Source: Aphrocallistes beatrix (lineage: Eukaryota > Porifera > Hexactinellida > Sceptrulophora > Aphrocallistidae). From it: 64,000 nucleotides of DNA. Every line of letters starts with the position of its first letter. Position 1 is the stretch's first letter. The notes below the pieces were generated by a model. That model was not told where the DNA came from. It saw only the letters and a program-made list of their open reading frames with translations, and searched no databases. The stretch is taken from assembly GCA_963281255.1 (NCBI GenBank), contig OY725504.1, forward strand, positions 1,612,001 to 1,676,000. Reading direction: 5' to 3'. This document shows positions 12,318-21,757 of this stretch, piece after piece. Both the position numbers and the translations under genes were made by a program.

Positions 12318-12372
12318 TAAATAATGAACTCTTAGAACCATAGCTACACCTCTGACTATCTCTATTCCGCCC

Positions 12373-13680
12373 TTGCGAGAGGACCAGACGATAGCCTCGT
12401 GGCAACCCCTATTCACAGCGGCAGCGGCATCACTGGATGGGAAAGCAGCTATGAAATTACTACCGGCGTATGTGAAACGTGGTAGACTGGAGGAGAAGGT
12501 AGTGCTAGTAGCAATTTCAAAGGAAACCTTAGAAGATGCATTCGCGTATCTCAAGGAACGTTTGGATGCTGAGGAGGATATTTTCGATTCTGCTGCTCGG
12601 TTCCGTGCGATGACATGGATACCTGGAGAGCCCGTTCAGGACTTTTTCGCAAAGTATCTAGAGGAGGCCTTCAAGGCTGGGGTGACGGCTAAAACAGCGT
12701 GCATCTTCATGGTTTCCCAGGTACCACCTGAGGCCCGAATTAAATTGAAAGAATGGATAAGACCCAAGGGAAACGACATGTCGGTAGAAGATGCGCTTCA
12801 ATTTAGTACGGTGCTGAGGAAAACGCTGACCGAAAAGGGAATACCTGTAATTCAAGGCTTTCGGGTACAGGTCATAGAAGAAAGAATAGGCGAGAAGGAA
12901 GCGTCGCAAGGGAATCCGGAAAGTGCAAACTCGAGCTCATCCGAGACACCATCGTCTACGGTACAAACTATCCGGTATAAACGCACAACTGCAGATAAAA
13001 GAAGATCAGAACCGCTAAAATGCAATGCATGTGGCTCGTCGAATCACCTTGTACGATTTTGTCCGAGTAAGCCCTGTTTTACCTGTGGCAATGTGGGACA
13101 TAGACCGTATAATTGTCCTCGGAGGAGAGGAAACAGGAGCGGGAACGAGAAATCACGAGAAACCCGGAAACCCAGGGTACTTCAAATATCATCCGGCGAG
13201 GAATCTGTGACAGTTCAGATCAAGATAGGTCCCCATAAAGTTGCTGCAATGCTGGACACAGGCGCGAAACCTAGCGTTATTGACTATGACACTGCAGTGC
13301 AAATAGATCTCGCGGGTAAATTAATACCTACCTCGAGCAGGATATTTGGCCTCTGCAGTAACCCAGTCAAAGTTCGGGGATATGTCGATGCTCCTATTTG
13401 CATAGGAGATCTCCAGCCGGTAACGGAACGCATGCAAGTTCTAGACAGCAAAGAGCCACTTCTGCTTCTTGGCAGAAGCTTTATGGAACATCATGGTACG
13501 GTGACCTTCGACTGGACTAATAGGCGAATTCGGCTTGGTAGTTCTTGGGTTCCAGTGGAGGACTTTGAGTGGATCCACACCTTTGACACGTGCAAGAATT
13601 GCAAAGCAAGAGGAAGAGATTTCGAAAGGAGAAGGCATGGAATCAAATGGACTTATCTCCGGCAATCTGACATGGTCTAA
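12373..13680 (+). CDS. Gag-protease polyprotein of the gypsy element
   Basis: 435 codons. The first ~190 residues form a helical capsid-like region. Two CCHC zinc knuckles follow (CNACGSSNHLVRFC and CFTCGNVGHRPYNC, residues about 217-250), then a retropepsin-type aspartic protease with the catalytic DTGA near residue 297 and the LLLGRSF strand. These would assemble the particle, bind the RNA and process the polyprotein. The frame overlaps the next one by about 146 bases in a different phase, so Pol would need a frameshift (+1 or -2) in the overlap. The start shown is the first ATG; the true start could be earlier in the leader. Confidence 0.88.
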   Translation: MREDQTIASWQPLFTAAAASLDGKAAMKLLPAYVKRGRLEEKVVLVAISKETLEDAFAYLKERLDAEEDIFDSAARFRAMTWIPGEPVQDFFAKYLEEAFKAGVTAKTACIFMVSQVPPEARIKLKEWIRPKGNDMSVEDALQFSTVLRKTLTEKGIPVIQGFRVQVIEERIGEKEASQGNPESANSSSSETPSSTVQTIRYKRTTADKRRSEPLKCNACGSSNHLVRFCPSKPCFTCGNVGHRPYNCPRRRGNRSGNEKSRETRKPRVLQISSGEESVTVQIKIGPHKVAAMLDTGAKPSVIDYDTAVQIDLAGKLIPTSSRIFGLCSNPVKVRGYVDAPICIGDLQPVTERMQVLDSKEPLLLLGRSFMEHHGTVTFDWTNRRIRLGSSWVPVEDFEWIHTFDTCKNCKARGRDFERRRHGIKWTYLRQSDMV

Positions 13681-15433
13681 TGCAACTCAACTTCAGGAAC
13701 TCACAACTGAATACGAATCGTTGTTTGCTCTCCACCATAAACGCCCCAATAGATGTAGACTGGATGAGTTCCATTGCATTCATACAGGAGATGCCCCTCC
13801 TCAAAAGACGCGCCCGAAACGAGTTCCTCCTCACTGGGAATCTGAGATCACTAAACAGCTGGAAGAGATGCTGGAGGCAGACCCCCCGATTTGCAGACCG
13901 AGCAAATCACCATGGTCATCGGATGTTGTTCTAGTTAGAAAGAAAGATGGCAGTCTCCGATTTGCTATCGACTATCGACGGTTGAACGCGATAACGAAGA
14001 GGGATAATTATAGTCTACCAGATCCGCAATCAATATTTGATAGATTGGCTGGAGCACAATATTTCTCTAAACTTGATATTGCCTCCGCATATTGGGCTAT
14101 ACCCATTCGTCCCGAAGATGTAGAAAATACGGCATTTCACACTCCCAGAGGCATGTATGAGATGCTTGCCATGCCCTTTGGACTATGTAACGCTCCAGCA
14201 ACATTTCAAAGGATCATGGATCGCACGCTGGACAAAGTGGTAAACTGTGAGAGTTACGTAGATGATATACTTATTTATTCCCCTACCTTCGAACAGCACA
14301 TACAACACCTGAGGGCAGTGTTCGTACGTCTTGAGGCTTCGGGCCTGCAGTTGCGTAGGGGGAAGTGCCAACTAAGGTACAGATCGATAGAATTCCTAGG
14401 ACATCGAGTTTCGGCCATGGGGAGCTCAGTACCAGATTATGTAAAGAAACTAGAAGTCTTCCCGCAGCCCAGATCAGTCAAAGAATTACAGAGGTTTTTA
14501 GGTACGGTGAACCATTCAGGTCAGTTGGAAGCTTGGGCACTGATTGCTTCAACTCGGAAGTGGTCCGTATATCTAAAAGGGGCCTCCAGTGTCGTTTTGC
14601 TTACTGATCATAACCCTCTCAAATGGTTGCAGTCCCAAAAGGATCCCAAACACACCTTTGCCCGTTGGATGATGGAGCTGCAGGAAATTCCCTTTGTAAT
14701 TACGTATAGGCCAGGAAGTGAGAATGTAGTGGCTGATTACTTAAGTAGGAACCCAGTGGCGAAGTTTGACGAAGATGTCAACAGAGAGGAGATTTTTGAA
14801 GGGAAGATATTCCTCACGCAGGATGGAGAAGATATTTACTCTTTGATTTGTGAGCAACAGATGGAGGATCATGTTATCAGGCAAGCTATCAATCAGTTAA
14901 AACACGAAGGTATCATTAAAATGGGCCAGTTGAAGAAAGTAGGCAATAGGCTACAGTGCAGTGAAGGAATACTGCAATTTGGGAACAGAATTGTAGTACC
15001 TAAACATTTGCACGACTTAGTGATTAAATTCGTTCATACGCAACATCACTTTGGACAAGCGGGTACCCTAAACTCACTTCGAAGAAGCTTCTTCTGGCTG
15101 AAAATGGCACGTGATGTGAAAACGTTTTGCCAGGGGTGTTTAGTGTGTCAGAGAGGCAAAAGTAAGACAGCTGGTCGTCAACCGATAAGGCCAATGAAGA
15201 TCGGTGAAGGCATCCCAGGAGAGGCCGTGGCAATTGACATAGGCACCCTACCCTGGACAGACGATGAACATTCGGGGTATAGATACTTCCTATTGATGGT
15301 GGACCTTTTTACCCGTTATGTCGAAGTTTTGCCGTTGAAGGACCAAGAAGCTGGTACCTTACTCGATGCTTTCGAGCAAGGTTGGGTCTATAGGGGACAT
15401 GGGATGCCCAAGGTTATACTAACGGATAGATGA
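13535..15433 (+). CDS. Pol: reverse transcriptase, broken RNase H, start of integrase
   Basis: 632 codons open. Reverse transcriptase shows the WSSDVVLVRKKDGSLRFAID start and the catalytic YVDD near residue 244. The RNase H region is damaged: the text runs directly from FLGTVNH to a late RNase H segment (VVLLTDHNPLKWLQSQ), so about 130 residues with most of the catalytic acids are missing without loss of frame. The integrase zinc-binding region (HTQHHF...CQGCLVCQ) and the first part of the catalytic core (AIDIGTLPW, MVDLFTRY) follow. Translation ends at TGA 15431-15433 in the second-aspartate block of the core (ILTDR), where other integrases have a glycine codon. This copy is probably non-autonomous. 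Confidence 0.9.
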   Translation: MVVLGFQWRTLSGSTPLTRARIAKQEEEISKGEGMESNGLISGNLTWSNATQLQELTTEYESLFALHHKRPNRCRLDEFHCIHTGDAPPQKTRPKRVPPHWESEITKQLEEMLEADPPICRPSKSPWSSDVVLVRKKDGSLRFAIDYRRLNAITKRDNYSLPDPQSIFDRLAGAQYFSKLDIASAYWAIPIRPEDVENTAFHTPRGMYEMLAMPFGLCNAPATFQRIMDRTLDKVVNCESYVDDILIYSPTFEQHIQHLRAVFVRLEASGLQLRRGKCQLRYRSIEFLGHRVSAMGSSVPDYVKKLEVFPQPRSVKELQRFLGTVNHSGQLEAWALIASTRKWSVYLKGASSVVLLTDHNPLKWLQSQKDPKHTFARWMMELQEIPFVITYRPGSENVVADYLSRNPVAKFDEDVNREEIFEGKIFLTQDGEDIYSLICEQQMEDHVIRQAINQLKHEGIIKMGQLKKVGNRLQCSEGILQFGNRIVVPKHLHDLVIKFVHTQHHFGQAGTLNSLRRSFFWLKMARDVKTFCQGCLVCQRGKSKTAGRQPIRPMKIGEGIPGEAVAIDIGTLPWTDDEHSGYRYFLLMVDLFTRYVEVLPLKDQEAGTLLDAFEQGWVYRGHGMPKVILTDR

Positions 15434-16345
15434 GCCAACATCGACGGTGAGACTTTCAGAGAATTCTGTAAGGCAGCAGGGATAAATAAGAGACGGACCA
15501 CCGCTTATCACCCACAGTGTGATGGAATGGCGGAAAGGAACATCGGACTTATTAAACAAGTCATACGATGTCTCCAACTGGACCGCCAGCTTCCAAAGGG
15601 ATCTTGGCCTAAACTCCTGACAGAGGTCAGTTTTCACATCAATGGAATGGTGAATGCAACTAGCCGTGTATCACCGCATATGTTAACATTTGGGCGAGAA
15701 CCTCATTCGCCTCTTGAGTCATGGTGTGAGAATCTTGGGGGAGCGCAGAGAAACTCACATGGAGAATATTTGAATGCATTGAGAAACAAACAGATTGAAC
15801 TCCAGGACATAGCCAGGAATAACATTGAGAGGAATCTCGCAAATGTACGTAACCGGCGTAATGAGGGAAAGGTCGAAATGCTGCTTAAACGGGGGGACAA
15901 GGCGATGCTCAAGCGGAATACTATCGCAGATTCGTTGACAGAGAAATATTCAGGCCCCTTTGAGGTGCTAGAAAAGAGAGGTCCAGATGTTAAATTACGC
16001 TTATCACATGGAGACAAATGGGTGCACATGGATAATGTTGAGAAATATATGGGATGTGCAAATGACGTGGATTTAGCACCAAATTCAATAGTCGCAAGTA
16101 GCCAGAGCACGGAAGAGGCAATAATGATCAATGGAGAACAAGAGGATCGATTCCAATCACAAACCGGAAGTAAGGACCCTCAGGAGACGGAAGACTTAAA
16201 CGATGACCTGGACCAGGTGGATGATTACCTAGACAAGAGTCTGGACTCTGTGACTGTGGATTTCCCACGTTATCCAAGCAGAAACAAGAAACGACCGAAA
16301 TACTTAGAGGACTATATTGCATGCGCAGAACTCCAGGGAAAGTGA
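15434..16345 (+). pseudogene. C-terminal part of gypsy integrase after a nonsense codon
   Basis: The frame continues unchanged past TGA 15431-15433: the rest of the DDE core (TAYHPQCDGMAERNIGLIK with the catalytic glutamate), then a GPY/F-type module (YSGPFEVLEKRGPDVKL, residues from about 15947). A basic-acidic tail ends at TGA 16343-16345. No chromodomain is visible. An ATG at 15527 would permit only a fragment. The last 607 bases are repeated exactly in the duplicated block (21758-22364). Confidence 0.88.
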
Positions 16346-16379
16346 TTCCAATAACCTCGAACTCCTGAAGGGGGGGTGA

Positions 16380-16540
16380 TGTTATGAATTATAATGTTAT
16401 TTGGTCTTAGTTTGTAGGCTCAGTAAGGATCCAGTATAAATAGGATCCACCCTTATTCATTAGTGTACTTAGACTGTTCGTTATTTCTACTTTACTTGCT
16501 ATATTGCTACTTGTATTAGATCTCTCAATTAAGCTTAACA
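16380..16540 (+). repeat. 3' LTR of gypsy element
   Basis: 161 bp, same boundaries as the 5' LTR, and directly preceded by the polypurine tract. An identical copy is at 22399-22559 in the duplicated block. Confidence 0.95.
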
Positions 16541-16554
16541 CATGTGTTGGGCAT

Positions 16555-17376
16555 AATTGTAGCGGTTTTAGGATAGCTAATAAGACGCATAAAATGTACT
16601 AGAAAGCGTCAGAAAGGAATCGGACAAAGAAAAGACAATAAAAAATAAATTGTTAATGTAATTAAAAGATTTGTCAAGAATGCATATAAACATTGTGGGG
16701 AATATTTAATAATTATGGGTTATGTATATATACATTTACTAATGAATTTAAAAAAGGATTATTAATAATTTGATCTTTAAACACATCCCTGAAAAGGAAT
16801 TATCAAGTTTTATGGTTATTTAGTGTAACCCATACTTGTATATATCAAACACAACTTGTTGATGATATTTCAAACAGAATTTGTTACCATCGACTAACCC
16901 ATCCCTGGTCCAAAATTCACAAGTTACTGTTAGGCCTTATGTATAGTAGGCTATGGTTTGACTTAAGCACCCTCAATTTTTCCGAAAAAGCCGTTGTCAC
17001 AAGATTCAGTCATTTTTTAAACAACCAATGGTTTCAATAAGGACAACAGATTGGCAATAGATACTGACCGATCAAACAATAAGGAAGTCAAAAGTATTAA
17101 CTTTTGCTAATAAAATTAAAAATGATCGAATCAGTAATTATAAAAATGCAGAAGATATTTTTGATGACAGTGAAATTTTTTAGGAACATAAAAAATAGTT
17201 ATAGTCAAGTAGAAAAATTAATAGGGGGAACGAGTCACACGACAATAAACATTTAAGCTCAGATTTGAAAAATATAGGGTAACTCGTTTTTGAGTAAGAG
17301 TTCCTTTACAAAACGACTTGCACATAATTAGATAACCAATTCAAAATTCCAAAATTTGTAATTGGTCTAGTTGGAC
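16555..17376. other. P copy 2 leader and a solo fold-back end
   Basis: The first ~70 bases are the 5' leader of P copy 2. Around 16910-16967 the sequence matches the terminus of the FB1 fold-back (CAAGTTACTGTTAGGCC ... AGTAGGCTATG) without a partner arm. The remainder is AT-rich and non-coding. Everything here is repeated at +6019. Confidence 0.5.
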
Positions 17377-18116
17377 CAAGGCCTACTATATAATACGGCT
17401 ATATAAGTATAGTATTTGCCTATTTCATTTCCAGGCCATTGTTTACTTTCTGATTGCTAGTTTATATCAGTACTTCCTGTCACGAAATCAACTAGACTTA
17501 GGTTTTCAAATACGCTGGAAACAGCTAGAACACTTTTGAGAACGATTTCTCATTGGATTTAACCACAATGACGTAATCATATATATACATACCCATATAT
17601 GGTAATTATTATATTACTGAATTAAGCATTATATGAGTGAGTACTTTTATTATTTTTCGAATTGACACAAGAAATACAAGAATTGCTAATGGAGAAAGGT
17701 ACGCAATTAAATTTTCTGACGTTTGGTGGATTTAAATGCGGAAACCTGGTCCTTACGGCGTGTTTTTTTACCATATATGGTTTTTTTACCATATATTGTT
17801 TTTTTGGTTTGGTTATATGGTTTGTTTTTTTACCATATATGGGTTATATGGTTTTTGTTATATGGTTTGGTTATATGGTTTTTTTACCATATATGGGTAT
17901 GTATGTATATATATGATTACGTCATTGTGGTTAAATCCAATGAGAAATCATTCTCAAAAGTGTTCTAGCTGTTTCCAGCGTATTTAAAAACCTAAGTCTA
18001 GTTGATTTCGTGACAGTAAGTACTGATATAAACTAGCAATCAGAAAGTAAACAATGGCCTGGAAATGAAATAGGCAAATACTATACTTATATAGCCGTAT
18101 TATATAGTAGGCCATG
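17377..18116. mobile_element. 740-bp fold-back element, family FB2
   Basis: Ends are CAAGGCCTACT and the inverse of CATGGCCTACT. A 7-bp duplication, GTTGGAC, flanks it at 17370-17376 and 18117-18123. Arms of roughly 225 bp (including AATACGGCTATATA and GGATTTAACCACAATGACGT) are near-perfect inverted copies. The centre is a run of ACCATATATGG-like units, which is why several hydrophobic open frames cross it; they are low-complexity by-products. A second copy is at 23396-24135 in the duplicated block. Confidence 0.88.
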
Positions 18117-18416
18117 GTTGGACTAAGATTGATGTGGAGAACTGAAAGTGGTGTCACTCGATGGGTAGGAAATAAAAATTGGGAATTAATTGTAAAATGT
18201 GTTCTAAATATGACCTCGTTACATATTAAATTGCTGAAAATTTGGTGCGGAGTTCCAATCTGGTATTTATAAGTAGATTGGAATACATTTTAAAATGTCA
18301 GCTAAGGGGGGATTTTATGCGTTTCCTATAGGACGAGAAATTCAGTGACCTCGATTTCAAGACTTTCTACCGCCCGGATTCCTTATATATCAAATAGGAC
18401 ACCTTTTTGAGCTTAA

Positions 18417-20346
18417 GGATACCGCCCTCGAAAAACATCGCAAAACATTAAAAAAAATTGTGGAATTTTTTATTGTCAATTCCATCGGATTATTGAGTAG
18501 TCTACCATCTAATCGTACTTGTTGGACGGTATTTATTTTGATATTCTAGAACTGGACACCTAAAGCTCAGGCGTACTAAAAATCGGAAAGTTATTCGTGA
18601 TTTTGCGGGGCATTCATCAATTATTTTCTAACTTATCTGATATTTTTTCAATTATACGAACCTCAAAATGGTTTTGGCCCCTTTAAATATTATAAAACAG
18701 ATGAATTTAGAAAACGAAGCACCTGAAATCCAATCAAAAATATCTTTATGAGGGACTTCATTTCTAAAATGCTCGGGAAATGGCCGTTGTGATATTAGCT
18801 ATTGTGTATAGAAAAAAATTCTGAACATTTAAAAAAAAAGTTTGTTCAGATCGGACCATTAGTTCGTAAGTTATAGTATATTGTAGGTAAAGTTCGGACA
18901 TCAAACCACTCTATGGCCCCCAAAGTGCTCGATGTCAATGCTTAAAAACTATTGAAGATATATAATCTATAATAATCTTAAATGAAAGGATATATATGAT
19001 AATATATAGGTTCCTCAAACATCTCTTTGTCAAAAAGTAAATATTTCTAGACTAATCATCGTTTTTGTTGTAATACAAATTCTATGGAGAACTTTGAATA
19101 TATTAGAAAATGGTGAATCTTGTCATGAAATAAGTTCCCAAAAGTAGCTATTATACTCAAAAAACAATGCAATAGTCACTAGCAATGTATACAGAAACTT
19201 TGAAGCACCCAACATGATTATTTTGGAAGTTCAAATCATTGATCTCCAAATTTTAGTCAAAGCCCCCCCATTTATGCTCCAAAAACAGATTCCTCCATAT
19301 CTCGGGAAATATACACCAAAATTCTTAGCTCTCAATTCCTAATATACTTTTCAAGACGGTATATATCTGATTCTTAAATAATAAATGTACTACATGGAAT
19401 GGAATGCTAAGTTTCAAATTTTTATCACGTGATGACGTAGCATTTTTCGAAAATCCTAACTTGAAAACTAAAAGTCGTAGACTCTCGCTCTAACTTCCTA
19501 ATATACTTTTTGGTAGCTCTTTATTCATTCTAAACCGATGAATTATACATTGTACTGCTAGGAATATGATTTACATTCCCTAATTGGTTCAAAATATTCG
19601 GGGTTAGGGGCCTCAAGGTAATTTGTGAATTTTCAGTATAATTTTGCTATTTTCACCAAAATCTGTTGGAATACATCTAATTAATTAGTATACACGCGAT
19701 TAAATGTCCATGGATGCTTTTATTTTTCGTTAATAGCTCATTTTACATCGTTCTTACAATCAAAACTTCAAATCCCTATATCTCGGGACTTTAAAATTCC
19801 AAAATTGACCGTCTTTCAAAAATTTTAACTCAAAATTGCTTTGAGATAGAGGTTTGAAAATTTCAGGAGTTGTTCCATTTCATTAGGCGATGAGCGTAGG
19901 ACCACTCAATTTTTGATATTTTATAAATTTGTGATTTTATTGCTGATTTGCAAAGAAAATCGGACTTTTTTCGCCGTTTTTTGGCCCTTTTTATTCGGAC
20001 ACCGATAAAATTTACAATTTTTAAAATTTTAACTTTCTTTTGGTCCTATGAAGTGGCAAATATGATAGACTATCTATGAATAAATTTTCGAAGCATTTGA
20101 TCCAAACATGTGCTTTAAAAAAATCACAGAGTGCAGGAGGGCTTACCATTAAGATGTGCTAGGGAAAAACGGAAAAAACCGACTTTGAGACGCTGTAATT
20201 CAAAAACTAGAAATGTGAACCAAAAACTGTTTGGCATGTCTCAATATTTTTTAATTGCACTACCTGCCCACGCTTAACATCTTATATATCTCTATTCTTG
20301 ATATATGCTGTAAGCCAAACCTATGGATTTTTCACGGGCGGTATCC
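18417..20346. mobile_element. 1.93-kb TTAA-flanked non-autonomous element
   Basis: Inverted ends GGATACCGCCC are flanked by TTAA at 18413-18416 and 20347-20350. After a 2-base mismatch the ends continue with GAAAAA. TTAA duplications are used by piggyBac and Kolobok families, and the first-base identity does not settle which. No open frame of note. The interior includes many short stretches such as TATCTCGGGA. A fragment related to 19430-19510 recurs at about 53085-53180. A second copy is at 24436-26365. Confidence 0.75.
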
Positions 20347-20574
20347 TTAAAATAGGTTATCCATTTTCTGTTGAAATTTGTCCCAGGACTTTTGCTATAT
20401 GACTGGGACGCAAGCCAATTTTCAGATGATTCACAATTAATTAATATTAACTATTAAAAGTAACCATTTTGTTGTTTAACAATATGACAAAGCAGAAACT
20501 GCCCAAGCTATTAAGAGGATCCTTGGTAGGCATAATTTACTGTTAACAGCAATTTAGATGGTATTAACAGTTTA

Positions 20575-21161
20575 CAGGGTGTCTCAAAAGTTCTGCAACG
20601 AATTTTGCTAATGCATTATACATAGATAAATACATCAACATCCGATAACTCATTTTAATCAAAAGTAGAGGATTATCTTAATTATTTTGCATTCCAATGG
20701 CCTGTATTTCTCAATTTATTTGCAATGATGGATCATATATTTCACTGTCTCGTAAAGAATATTTTTTAAATCAATAAAAAATCTCACATCCCAGGTACAT
20801 TTTATGGGTATACTTTTAAAATACTCATTCTTATCGAAGATTACTGCTACATAAATCAAAAGTAGTAATATTATTTTAGTATTATGAATCAATTACAGAA
20901 TATAGAAGTGATTGATTTAATATTTCATCAGAAAAATAGTGATCTTCAAACTTAGCACTTTTGAGCTCCAAATTTTGGAGTAATTGGTGTGTAATTATTT
21001 AAAATTTTATAAGAAATGTTTTTTGCGGAATGAGTTGAGCTCATTTGTATGCTAGAAGGGTGCTAGATTTCATTTATGGAGGCTAATTTGGAATACAATC
21101 AAGAGATCTTAGTCAAATTAACAAAGTAAATTGATTGTTACAGAACTTTTGAGACACCCTG
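20575..21161. mobile_element. 587-bp Tc1/mariner-type MITE
   Basis: Inverted ends CAGGGTGTCTCAAAAGTTCTG with TA on both sides (20573-20574 and 21162-21163). No coding capacity. The second copy is at 26594-27180. Confidence 0.85.
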
Positions 21162-21163
21162 TA

Positions 21164-21185
21164 TCCTTCTATTAAAACTCGATTA

Positions 21186-21225
<40 letters not shown>

Positions 21226-21557
21226 TTACTATTAAAACTCGATTATTGTTTGTGTATATATGTATATACAAGCGCGCTTCGCTTGCTTGCGCTGCGCGGC
21301 TGGCGGACACTTTGTGTCCGCCAGAGGCTCCCTTCGGTCGCCAGGGATAACATTGGTTAATTACCAGGGAGATAGCATCTGTAAATATGTCTGTCCTACC
21401 GTTATAATCGATATCACACGAAAAATCACCAAATTTGTCAATTTAAAATTTTTTGACGCGCAATGATGACGTCATAACAAAGTGATGAGTCATCATTTTT
21501 TGATGATAGTTGTATCATATGTGAGGTATGTTAGTATACACATTCTATTAAAATTTC
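21164..21557 (+). repeat. Helitron-like repeat, type A, cut by the gap
   Basis: Starts TCCTTCTATTAAAACTCGAT, then a TA microsatellite, a second head-like unit, and a strong stem-loop region (AAGCGCGCTTCGCTTGC, then GCGGACAC with GTGTCCGC). It continues with the type-A core (GATGACGTCAT, TGATGAGTCATCA) to the assembly gap. Nine or more relatives occur in this window. Confidence 0.75.
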
Positions 21558-21757
21558 NNNNNNNNNNNNNNNNNNNNNNNNNNNNNNNNNNNNNNNNNNN
21601 NNNNNNNNNNNNNNNNNNNNNNNNNNNNNNNNNNNNNNNNNNNNNNNNNNNNNNNNNNNNNNNNNNNNNNNNNNNNNNNNNNNNNNNNNNNNNNNNNNNN
21701 NNNNNNNNNNNNNNNNNNNNNNNNNNNNNNNNNNNNNNNNNNNNNNNNNNNNNNNNN
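21558..21757. other. assembly gap (200 N)
   Basis: Exactly 200 undetermined bases, probably a placeholder rather than a measured length. The sequence to its right repeats 15739 onward. Confidence 1.

Larger units (their letters stand above)
12153..16544 (+). mobile_element. Ty3/gypsy LTR retrotransposon, internally deleted
   Basis: 161-bp LTRs at 12157-12317 and 16380-16540 begin TGTTATGAATT, end GCTTAACA, and differ at only two positions, so the insertion is recent. The 4-bp target duplication CATG occurs at 12153-12156 and 16541-16544. Coding order is Gag, zinc knuckles, protease, reverse transcriptase, truncated RNase H, integrase, with no envelope-like frame after integrase. A purine-rich tract (GAAGGGGGGGTGA) abuts the 3' LTR. 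I could not identify the primer-binding site after the 5' LTR. The element lies antisense to the P-element gene it entered. Confidence 0.95.
11150..16554 (-). pseudogene. P-element transposase, copy 2, split by a gypsy element
   Basis: The start codon is at 16554-16552 (reading MPNT-C). The frame resumes at 12152 after the Ty3/gypsy insertion, with SAPGC and the Tyr-rich start of a THAP domain. The THAP domain then stops short: after MPQKPDELRH the sequence jumps to the helical region that corresponds to about residue 235 of copy 3, so some 200 codons are deleted. Downstream blocks (NRRRYNVLTQ, the QIDEICV acidic motif, and a cysteine-rich stretch) can be followed with frameshifts to about 11150. 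No intron is present at the copy 1 intron site. The 5' leader of this copy (16555-16620) is also present in the duplicated block at about 22573. Confidence 0.85.

Noticed and set aside
12318-12372. tRNA primer-binding site after the 5' LTR
   Set aside because: No TGG-type start or recognisable tRNA 3'-end complement is present right after the LTR, so no primer is named.
12184-12909. Minus-strand open frames over the gypsy LTR and gag
   Set aside because: They overlap a well-supported Gag frame and show no recognisable domain.
15660-16131. Minus-strand open frames over the gypsy integrase
   Set aside because: Antisense shadows of the integrase frame; the same shadows recur over the duplicated copy at 21493-22150.
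17662-17987. Three overlapping hydrophobic open frames (Tyr, Phe, Trp rich)
   Set aside because: They arise from the ACCATATATGG-type repeats at the centre of a fold-back element. The identical set at 23681-24006 is only the duplicated block.
21113-21310. Open frame rich in Ile-Tyr repeats, also at 27132-27347
   Set aside because: Translation of a TA microsatellite and the Helitron-like stem-loop; not a gene.
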